Assembly: GCA_041398745.1 (NCBI GenBank)
Contig: JAWKUB010000002.1
Coordinates: forward strand, 682,001 to 746,000
Origin: JACKHO01 sp041398745
GTDB lineage: Bacteria > Planctomycetota > Planctomycetia > Planctomycetales > Planctomycetaceae
Direction: 5' to 3'
DNA length: 64,000 bases
Program-made: the position numbers and the translations under genes
The notes under the pieces: generated by a model
Told to the model about the DNA's origin: nothing
The model's database searches: none
What the model saw: only the letters and a program-made list of their open reading frames with translations
Shown: piece by piece, positions 53,679-62,000 of the stretch
How positions within the stretch are numbered: position 1 is the stretch's first letter
Layout of the letters: each line of letters starts with the position of its first letter

Positions 53679-54677
53679 ATGTCCGACAGTTTTTCGAAGG
53701 AGCACCGTGTCGCGATTGAAGCTGTTGCCCGTGCGGCCCGAGTTTGCCAGCGAGTCCAGTCCCAAATTCAACCGGAGACGCTTGAGAAGAAAGACCGCAG
53801 TCCGGTCACCATAGCGGACTACGCCAGTCAGGCCATTGTGTGTCACTGGATTCGAGATTCGTTCCCGGACGATCCCGTGCTGGCCGAAGAAGATGCCATT
53901 GCATTGCGGGACGGTGAAAGCAGTCAGTTCCTCGACCGAATTGTTGAAGAACTGGTGGCAGGCGGTTTAGCAGCGACTCCTGAGTTAGCGGTCGAGTGGA
54001 TCGACCTGGGTGGGCATGATGGTTCCGCCAGCCGGTTCTGGACGCTGGATCCCATCGACGGTACGAAAGGTTTCCTGCGCAAAGAACAGTTTGCCGTCTC
54101 ACTCGCGCTGCTGATTGACGGTGTCATTCAGGTGGCAGCACTCGCCTGTCCGAATCTGGATCCACAAGATGGATCGGGTACGCCGGGCGTCATTTTGTCT
54201 GCCATCCGTGGACAGGGAGCCTGGGCGACACCCCTTTCAGACATCAAGGCCGCACCACAGCCAATTCGGGTGACTTCGACCAGCGACGTGGCCGCGTGCC
54301 GAATGTGCGAGTCCGTAGAATCAGGTCATAGCGACCATAGTCAGTCGAGCCAAATCATTCAGGAGTTGGGAATTACAGCCGAAGCCGTGCGACTCGATTC
54401 GCAGGCGAAGTATGCAGTGGTTGCCCGCGGAGAAGCAGATATTTACCTGCGTTTACCCACACGGAAAGACTACCGCGAGAAAATCTGGGACCACGCAGGC
54501 GGTGTGCTGGTTGTCGAGGAAGCCGGTGGTAAGGCGACCGACGTGGACGGGAAAGAGCTCGATTTCTCCCTCGGCAGCGAACTTGCCAACAACCGTGGTG
54601 TCGTTGTTACGAACGGTCATATTCACGAAGTGGTCCTACAGGCCGTCGGCAAGTGTCTTGCTGACTCAAACGGTTGA
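53679..54677 (+). CDS. cysQ: 3'(2'),5'-bisphosphate nucleotidase (CysQ-like, inositol monophosphatase family)
   Basis: A 332-residue enzyme that hydrolyses PAP (or PAPS) to AMP and phosphate in sulfate assimilation. Metal-binding motifs: LAEEDAIAL (first Glu/Asp), LDPIDGTKGFLR (the family DPIDGTKxF signature) and WDHAGGVLVVEEAGGKATD at the C-terminus. An ~30-residue insertion sits between the two halves of the active site. Next to a sulfate-permease-like gene on the same strand, which fits a sulfur-assimilation pair. Confidence 0.92.
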   Translation: MSDSFSKEHRVAIEAVARAARVCQRVQSQIQPETLEKKDRSPVTIADYASQAIVCHWIRDSFPDDPVLAEEDAIALRDGESSQFLDRIVEELVAGGLAATPELAVEWIDLGGHDGSASRFWTLDPIDGTKGFLRKEQFAVSLALLIDGVIQVAALACPNLDPQDGSGTPGVILSAIRGQGAWATPLSDIKAAPQPIRVTSTSDVAACRMCESVESGHSDHSQSSQIIQELGITAEAVRLDSQAKYAVVARGEADIYLRLPTRKDYREKIWDHAGGVLVVEEAGGKATDVDGKELDFSLGSELANNRGVVVTNGHIHEVVLQAVGKCLADSNG

Positions 54678-54770
54678 CAGATTCAGTGACTTCGACGTGA
54701 CAGCCGCGTGTTTCACGTAGAGTCGGTTCGAGTTGTGCAAACAAATGGCGGCAAACCTCGGATCATTGGC

Positions 54771-56684
54771 ATGCAACATATGACCTTTCTCCTGCTGTCG
54801 AATCTGTTCTCTGGGGAGTCACTCCCAGCGGAGTATGGAACGCCACTGACGCTGGCCGTGGTCGCACTTGCCATTATCGGATTGGCGGCTACGAACCTGG
54901 GGGCAGATCTTGTTCTGCTCGGCTCGCTGACAATTCTGGTTGCGTGCGGGGCTGTCTCGGTTCCCAGTGCTGTTCACGGGTTTGCCAACGAAGGGCTCAT
55001 TGCCGTGGCGGTGCTATTCATCGTGGCGGAAGGTTTGGAGCAGACGGGCGCCGTAGGTCAACTCATTCAATACGTCCTCGGTAAACCGAAGACACGTTTC
55101 TCTGCCCTGGCTCGGATGATCTTTCCCGTCGCGGGGATGAGCGCCGTAATGAACAACACGCCCATTGTGGCGGTCATGATGCCGCTGCTGGACGACTGGG
55201 CCAAGAAGGCGCGCCTGTCCGTGTCACAGCTCATGCTGCCGCTCAGCTATGCCACAATTCTCGGCGGGCTGTGCACTGTGCTGGGAACAAGTACCACCGT
55301 AGTGGTCAACAAACTGATCGAAACAGAGCTGAATCAACGGCCAGTGGCAGCTGTTGTCGAAAGTGTCGATGCCGAGGAGCCAGGTGGTGCAGTCGCCGAG
55401 ACGCCCGTTGCTCTCAATGGTTTCCATTCGTTGGGGCTGTTCGAACTGGCCTGGGTAGGATTTCCCTGCTGTGTGGTTGGTTTGGCTTATATTCTGCTGA
55501 CGACGAAATACCTGTTGCCCAATCGCCGACCAGCGATGGAGCAGTTTGACAATCCTCGAGAGTATACGGTGGAAATGCTCGTGGAAGCGGGGAGCCCGCT
55601 CATTGGCCGGGCCATTGACGAAGCCGGGCTGCGGCACTTGCCGAACATGTTCCTGATGGAAATCGAACGGAAAGGTCACATTCTTCCGGCCGTGTCGCCC
55701 CGTGAAATTCTGGCGGAGGGGGACCGTCTGGTGTTCGTGGGCGTCGTGGAGTCCGTCGTCGATTTGCAGAAATTTGCCGGGCTCACTCCGGCCACGAATC
55801 AGGTCTTCAAGCTGGACAGTCCACGCTTCGAACGCTGCCTCATCGAGGCCGTTGTTTCGCATTCCTGCCGCATGGTGGGGACGAGCATTCGGGAGGCTCA
55901 GTTCCGTACACGTTACAACGCCGTGGTCATTGCCGTCTCGCGGAACGGGGAACGCATTAGTGGAAAAATGGGTGATATCGTTCTGAATGCCGGCGATACA
56001 TTGCTCTTGGAAGCGAGTCCCAACTTTGCAGATGTTCAGCGAAATTCGCGAGATTTCTACCTTGTGAGCAAGGTTGAAAACTCAACGCCGCTGCGCCGTG
56101 AGCGGGCGTGGATTGCGCAAATCATCCTCGCCAGCCTGATTGTGTTTGTCACCATTGTTGGCATCGACATTCTGCCTGCCGCCGCTCTCGCCGCTGCTGC
56201 GATGGTCTGCACCGGTTGTGTGCTGCCGCGGGAAGCGCGTTCCTGCATTGACTGGGGGGTGCTGGTAACTATTGGCGCTGGCATTGGCATTGGTGCCGCC
56301 ATGGCAGAAAGCGGAGCGGGAAGCTTTGTCGCCGAGCAATTCATTTCGCTCGGCGGCGGTGATCGCCTCATGACGCTCGCGATTGTCTATGGGGTCACCA
56401 TGCTGTTTACCAACCTTATCACAGCGAAAGCGGCGGCCACGCTGATTTTCCCAGTAGCGCTGGCGACTGCTGACAAACTAAACGTTTCTCCGATGCCGTT
56501 CATTGTCGCCCTCATGATTGCCGCGGCAGCCAGTTTTGCGACTCCCGTGGGATACCAGACCAACCTCATGGTGCAGGGGCCCGGGGGCTACCGTTACAGC
56601 GATTATGTCCGGTACGGTGTGCCTCTCAGCCTGCTGCTCTGGCTGGTTTCGGTCATTGTCATTCCACAGGTCTGGAGATTTTAG
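54771..56684 (+). CDS. SLC13-type permease with two TrkA-C domains
   Basis: A 637-residue transporter. N-terminal helices (LALVVALAIIGLAAT-like, LGADLVLLGSLTIL), the MNNTPIVAVMMPLL signature loop, SYATILGGLCTVLGTSTTVVVN, then a soluble segment (about 270-440) with two RCK/TrkA-C repeats (NMFLMEIERKGH..., RMVGTSIREAQFRTRYNAVV), and a second helix bundle. This is the layout of planctomycete/cyanobacterial SLC13 sulfate permeases. Start uncertain (54771, 54780 or further upstream). Follows cysQ, so sulfate is the likely substrate. Confidence 0.85.
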   Translation: MQHMTFLLLSNLFSGESLPAEYGTPLTLAVVALAIIGLAATNLGADLVLLGSLTILVACGAVSVPSAVHGFANEGLIAVAVLFIVAEGLEQTGAVGQLIQYVLGKPKTRFSALARMIFPVAGMSAVMNNTPIVAVMMPLLDDWAKKARLSVSQLMLPLSYATILGGLCTVLGTSTTVVVNKLIETELNQRPVAAVVESVDAEEPGGAVAETPVALNGFHSLGLFELAWVGFPCCVVGLAYILLTTKYLLPNRRPAMEQFDNPREYTVEMLVEAGSPLIGRAIDEAGLRHLPNMFLMEIERKGHILPAVSPREILAEGDRLVFVGVVESVVDLQKFAGLTPATNQVFKLDSPRFERCLIEAVVSHSCRMVGTSIREAQFRTRYNAVVIAVSRNGERISGKMGDIVLNAGDTLLLEASPNFADVQRNSRDFYLVSKVENSTPLRRERAWIAQIILASLIVFVTIVGIDILPAAALAAAAMVCTGCVLPREARSCIDWGVLVTIGAGIGIGAAMAESGAGSFVAEQFISLGGGDRLMTLAIVYGVTMLFTNLITAKAAATLIFPVALATADKLNVSPMPFIVALMIAAAASFATPVGYQTNLMVQGPGGYRYSDYVRYGVPLSLLLWLVSVIVIPQVWRF

Positions 56685-56716
56685 AGCCGGTGCTTCACCG
56701 GAGCGCCGACAGGCAT

Positions 56717-57217
56717 CTAAAGGACATCCAGCACGTCACGACGTAGTCTACGGTAGTCTGCGGCGCATAGCGAAACCGTGTTCCATTTTTCGCACAGCGT
56801 GTTCATGAATTCCGCGTAGTCACGGGCGTAGACGCCGTAAAAGGCGTAGCGCCTGTTCCGGAACTCCCAGACGAGGGAGTGGTCACGCCACCATCGGGGT
56901 GAAGCGAGGTGGTACGTGAATATCAAAATGCTGCGGAAGTTGCCGCCGAAGACGGTCTCCCATTCGAGGAGTGCTTCGATATCTTCCTGGCTCGCCCAGT
57001 TGACCCATTTCTGATTTTCGCCGCGCGGAAATCGCCGCCCCTTAACGTCGACCAGCAGGTTGTCGCCTCGTTCTGAGTAGACCACGAAGTCGAAGGACTT
57101 AATGGAGGAACGCCGCACAAGGGCGCGGCGCCGTTCATCAACAGCAACATAAGGTCGACGTAACTCGCGCAGCAACTCTTCAAAAGCCACGTCATAGTGG
57201 TTCGTTCGAATTGCCAC
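56717..57217 (-). CDS. HYExAFE-family protein
   Basis: A 166-residue protein of the family named after its HYExAFE motif, here NHYDVAFEELLRELRRPYVAV. The GTG at 57217 with AAGGA upstream gives a normal family length; a longer ORF to 57298 is not needed. It continues with SFDFVVYSERGDNLLVDVKGRRF, a PD-(D/E)XK-like core (D...DVKGR) that may indicate a nuclease-fold ancestry. Known to me only from Planctomycetes. Function unknown. Confidence 0.85.
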   Translation of the reverse strand: MAIRTNHYDVAFEELLRELRRPYVAVDERRRALVRRSSIKSFDFVVYSERGDNLLVDVKGRRFPRGENQKWVNWASQEDIEALLEWETVFGGNFRSILIFTYHLASPRWWRDHSLVWEFRNRRYAFYGVYARDYAEFMNTLCEKWNTVSLCAADYRRLRRDVLDVL

Positions 57218-57373
57218 GTTCGCGTCCTTCGTCAACGATTCGGGCACCGACGGGCGCCTCACGCCGCAATCATATCGTGTCCCAGATTCGACTGCCAAAT
57301 CTTTTCACAGTGGATCGCAGAGGAGTCAAGTGAAATTACGCAAACGTGCGTTTAAAGACGCTGGCTAATCTGC

Positions 57374-58915
57374 TCAACCACGCACAATCGAGGCAATGTC
57401 CCGGAAGTTGCCAGCGAGTGAACGATACAAAGTACCATACTGAGGATAGTGGCGGTTGTAGGTCGCTACGTTCTCTGCAATCGCTTTGGTCTCGGAGACC
57501 ACCTGAATGGTTGCGGCACATGCTTCTTCAATGGATGAGTAGGCACCGGTACCGGTCGCGGCGAGCAAGGCGACACCGTAGGCTGGTCCTTCATGGGCGT
57601 TGATGGTGACCACTGATTGTCCGTAGATGTCAGCCTGAAGCTGTCTCCAGAACGCGCCACGTGCTCCGCCGCCGGAGAGGCGAATTTCTTCCACGGGAAT
57701 GTTCATGTCCCGAATGATTTCGAGGCAGTCGCGCATGGCATAGGTCGCACCTTCCAGAACGGAGCGGGCCATGTGCCGTTTGCCATGTCGCAGGCTGAGG
57801 CCAATCCAGGCGGCACGGGCGTCGGGATCGGCGTGGGGTGTCCGTTCTCCAGTGAGGTAAGGCAGGAAATACAATCCCTCCGAACCCGCTGGAGCCTGTT
57901 CCGCTTCCGCACTGAGCAATTGGTAGGGGTCAACTCCCATGGCACGGGCTGTGGCAACTTCCATGTCACCAAGCTGATTGCGGTACCACTGGAAACTTCC
58001 TCCTGCCGACAGGACGACACCCATGACGTGCCACTTCCCGGGTACGGCGTGACAGAACGTGTGAACCCGGCCGGCTGCATCGATTTGAATTTCATCACTG
58101 TGGGCAAACACAACACCACTGGTGCCCATCGTGGCCGAAATCGCACCACGGCTGACGATTCCATTTCCCACGGCCCCGGCAGCCTGATCGCCTCCACCAC
58201 CGACGACGGGAATCCCTTTGGGCAATCCGAGGGCTGCGGCTGCCTCGGACGACAGCGTGCCACTGACTTCGACGGACTCGTACACCTTTGGGAGCAAAGC
58301 TGCGTCCAGGTCCAGCTTTTCGAGGAGTGCAGAAGACCACTGGCGATTGGCAACGTCGAGCAATAATGTGCCGGACGCGTCGCTCACTTCCGTCGCGAAT
58401 TCACCGGTCAGGCGGAACCGCACGTAATCTTTGGGCAGCAATACCTGCACGAGTCGTTCGTAATTTTGTGGTTCGTTGTTTCGCAACCAGAGAATTTTGG
58501 GTGCGGTGAACCCAGTGAGAGCCGGATTCGCCACCAGCTTGATGAGTTCCGCGCGTCCGCCCGCGCGGTTTTCGATTTCCTGACATTCTGCAGCGGTGCG
58601 CTGGTCGTTCCACAGGAGTGCAGGACGAATGACATTGTGAGCTGCGTCCAGGAAGACGCTCCCGTGCATCTGGCCACTCAGACCAATGCCTTTAACACTT
58701 TCAGGAGCAATATTGGCTTTGGCAATGACGGCTTTGACCGTTTCAACCGAGGCCTTCCACCAGTCGAGAGGATCCTGTTCGGCCCAGCCAGGCTCGGGGC
58801 TCGAAAGTGGATATTCGTAGGAAGCGGAAGCGAGAATTTCGCCATTCGAGCCAATGGCCAGTGTCTTCGTGCCGCTGGTCCCAATATCAATTCCCAGGAA
58901 GACGTTGGTTGCCAT
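57374..58915 (-). CDS. xylB: Xylulokinase
   Basis: A 513-residue FGGY kinase. N-terminal phosphate-1 motif GIDIGTSGTKTLAI, substrate site GLSGQMHGSVFLD, LLWNDQRTAAECQEIE, GGGDQAAGAVGNG, MGTSGVVFAHSDE and C-terminal ADENOSINE-type motif SGGGARGAFWRQLQADI. It phosphorylates D-xylulose to xylulose 5-phosphate, feeding the pentose phosphate pathway. The stand-alone position, without xylA or transport genes nearby, is common in planctomycetes. Confidence 0.93.
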   Translation of the reverse strand: MATNVFLGIDIGTSGTKTLAIGSNGEILASASYEYPLSSPEPGWAEQDPLDWWKASVETVKAVIAKANIAPESVKGIGLSGQMHGSVFLDAAHNVIRPALLWNDQRTAAECQEIENRAGGRAELIKLVANPALTGFTAPKILWLRNNEPQNYERLVQVLLPKDYVRFRLTGEFATEVSDASGTLLLDVANRQWSSALLEKLDLDAALLPKVYESVEVSGTLSSEAAAALGLPKGIPVVGGGGDQAAGAVGNGIVSRGAISATMGTSGVVFAHSDEIQIDAAGRVHTFCHAVPGKWHVMGVVLSAGGSFQWYRNQLGDMEVATARAMGVDPYQLLSAEAEQAPAGSEGLYFLPYLTGERTPHADPDARAAWIGLSLRHGKRHMARSVLEGATYAMRDCLEIIRDMNIPVEEIRLSGGGARGAFWRQLQADIYGQSVVTINAHEGPAYGVALLAATGTGAYSSIEEACAATIQVVSETKAIAENVATYNRHYPQYGTLYRSLAGNFRDIASIVRG

Positions 58916-59066
58916 GGGTAGTACCTGTCTAATGCCAAACGTGTAATCTCAAGCGACGTGATAACGCAAATTCCCCGATCCGTCCATTGATCACGTCCAA
59001 CTGAAGCTGGAACAAACTGTAATGCTCCCTCGTGACCGAATCATTCCCGAATGTTAGACTGGAGCG

Positions 59067-62000
59067 ATGCCCCCTTTCCCAACACAATCTGACATCCGTT
59101 GCACGATAGGGATGTTGTGCTTACTCGTCGGTTGCGCTGGAGTGGTGGTTGCGCAGCAGGAATCTGATTCAAATGGTGGTGTCGATTCCGAGAACGGTGC
59201 CCCTGTCCAGCAAGTGACGCAGCAGCTTGAAGCGTTGGGATATCGTGTTGTTCCCTCAGAGAACGGAGTGACGTCGAACGAACGGAAACCAGTCGATTTG
59301 GAAGCATTGCTGGACACGCCAGCAGCAGACCTCCTTGACATGGCACAAAAGACGAGTTTCGCTACGGTTAATGAGGCGGTGTATGAAGCGACAGTTCTTG
59401 GTGAAGAATTACGGAACGGCCAGCTGACATGCATGGTGCAACACTTGGGGCGACATCGCTCATCGCTTAACTGGACGGAAACCAACCTTGCCATCCACTC
59501 ATTGTTCGCCTCGCTCAGCAGTGACAACGGATTGGATCGACCGACAGTTTCTTCGGAAACTGTTCCGGCAGTCTGGGGCACATCACCCGATGGCCGTATC
59601 CTTGTGTTTATTGAAGACGATCAGACGAAGTTGACTGGACGGTGGTCAGCCCGTGGAAAGACACTTGGACGCAAGCCATCTGGTAATGTTGAGTCTGCGG
59701 AGACAGAGTTCGCGTTTCCTTCAATACAACAGTTTCAACTCACCTTTCCTCCCGCACTCAATTCGCAACTCAGGCTCCGCGTTCCGAATTCGAAACGTGT
59801 CAAATCTCCTGCTGGACTGCTCAGCGGCCCAGAACCTGCCGAATCGGGATGGTCAATTTGGACGTTGGATTTGGGACGTCGTCGTGACGTCCGAATTCAA
59901 ATTGAGCCGGCCAGCATGAAAGGAGATGCCGCACTGTATGCGAATCTGGAAACTGCCTTTTCCGCCAGCCCGCAGGGGTTGAACATTCAGGCCGATGCGG
60001 AACTCATTTCGTTCGCGTCGGAAGCTCGGAGTATCGAGGTTGCACTGCCTCGGCAGGCAAATGTTCAGGATGTCACGTTAAACAACGTAGCAATTCCATT
60101 TCGTGTTTCCGGGAGCAATCCGGTAAATCTGGAAGTCTCTGTCGGTGAGTTGTCGGCGGGTCAAATTGGTCAGTTGCGGATTCGTGCCAATGCTCCGTTG
60201 ACCTGGGGCTTGGCGCGTTCCCTTCCGAAACTCCGGATTAACGATGTCATTGTCTTGTCAGAGCGCGTGACGCTCGTAGTGGAGCCACCACTCGAGGCTG
60301 AATCTCTGGTGACGAAAAACATGTTGCAGACGGCATTGTCCACGGAGTCTGTCGGAGAGGTGTGGACCTTTCAAAGTTTGCGTGAAAACAGTGAGATCAC
60401 CGCAAAGATTCAGGAGTCGTCGAGCCAACTGAGTGTGGAGTCAACTACAATCCTTTCTTTGCAGCCCGAGCTGCTGACGGCGGTCGTTCAACTTGATTTG
60501 CTGAACCGTTCAGGGAAGACTTTTTCGCTCGAATGCAAACTCCCGCAAGAGTGGTCGGTCGTGGATGTTGCGGTGGGAGGGCGGCACAGACCAACGTGGG
60601 TCGAGCAAGCCGACGGGAACGATCGGCGTCTTCGCCTGGAATTGGTTGAACCCATTGGCGGCGAGTCTCCGTCTTCACTGTTTTTTACGCTGCGTCGGCC
60701 TCCGCCATCGCCTGGAGATAGCTGGTTGTTTCCTGCGGTTCAGCTGAAGCAGACCAAAGAGGCCACTGGTGCCTGTTACGTCGTGAATTCGGAGCGATTT
60801 GCGATTGTCGTGGACGGCGAGACATTTCCGGACTACGAGGTCAATCAGTCGGAAATTCCACAACCATTGTTGCAGAGGCTAAAGTCCGTGAGCCCACAAC
60901 TCCCGTTGTTGGGAGAGTCGGTCGCCCTGTTGCGTTGGCGGTCACCGTCTCCTCCACCGGCAGTGATGAGTCTCACAGAGAATCCGCTTCGGATGACCAC
61001 AAACGGTGACGAGTTCAACTCAGGTTCCAGCTCTGATTCAGCGGAATCTCTGCCCACTGTGGGAGTGAAGGACACCGCAAGCATTTCTGCATTCGATGCC
61101 TTATCCGGCACAGTTCAGTTGGATTTGTCCACGGTTCTTACGTCGATGAATGGTGCTCACCATGTCTCCAGGGCCAGCTATCGGTTTTCACGCCGGAGAG
61201 AACTTTCTGCCCTGCGATTATCACTACCGGAGTCGTGCATTGTCTCTTCCGTCATCGTTGATGGGCGCAGCGTAACGGTACTTCGGCGCGGAGAACAAAT
61301 CTCGTTTCCGCAGCGTGCCGATCCTGCCAAGACTTTGGAGATTCTGTATTTGATTCCCGCCACGAGAGCCTATTTGGTTGAAGAGGTTGGCATTCCGCTT
61401 CCATTGAATGGAGAGCCAATCGACGAAATTCGATGGAGTGTCGAGGGAGCGTTGGGGCAACGGATCGAAATTGTGAATTCTACTGATGCCATTGGCGTCA
61501 GGCCCGAAAACGTTCAGCTTGCTGGTCGATTACTTGGTCCATTGGCGAGAAGTGATCGCAATGGATGGTTTAATCCGCTGAGACCACAAGAGTGGAGTAC
61601 GTCCGGAGGAAGTGCAGACAGCGGCCAATCCGCCCTAATGGTCACAGTTGGCAGGCCCGGCACATTACTGCGGTTGAGATACTGGAAGACCCGCCAGTTT
61701 CGGGCAATTGCCTGGGCAGTTCTGTTATTCTGCGGGCTCGCCGGGATTGCGGTCAGGATGTGGAATTGGACGCGTCTCAGGAACCTTGCTTTGGTGCTGC
61801 TGTTGGGGCTTGGTGTTGCGGCACTGTTGCTTCCTGAGGAAGCTGCAATGATTGCCGGCGGTGGCTTTGTGGGCTCCATTCTCTCACTACTTTTTCCCAG
61901 ACGGTACGTACAGTGTAGCGATTTAATTCAGAGCAACGCGGATGCCGCATCAGCTCCGTTCAACTCCTTGCGGTCGACGCGGTGGTCGTTGGGTAACTGG

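Noticed and set aside
57374..58366. Plus-strand frames antisense to xylB (for example 57617-58366)
   Set aside because: Shadows of the kinase gene in an alternative frame; the kinase motifs are on the minus strand.
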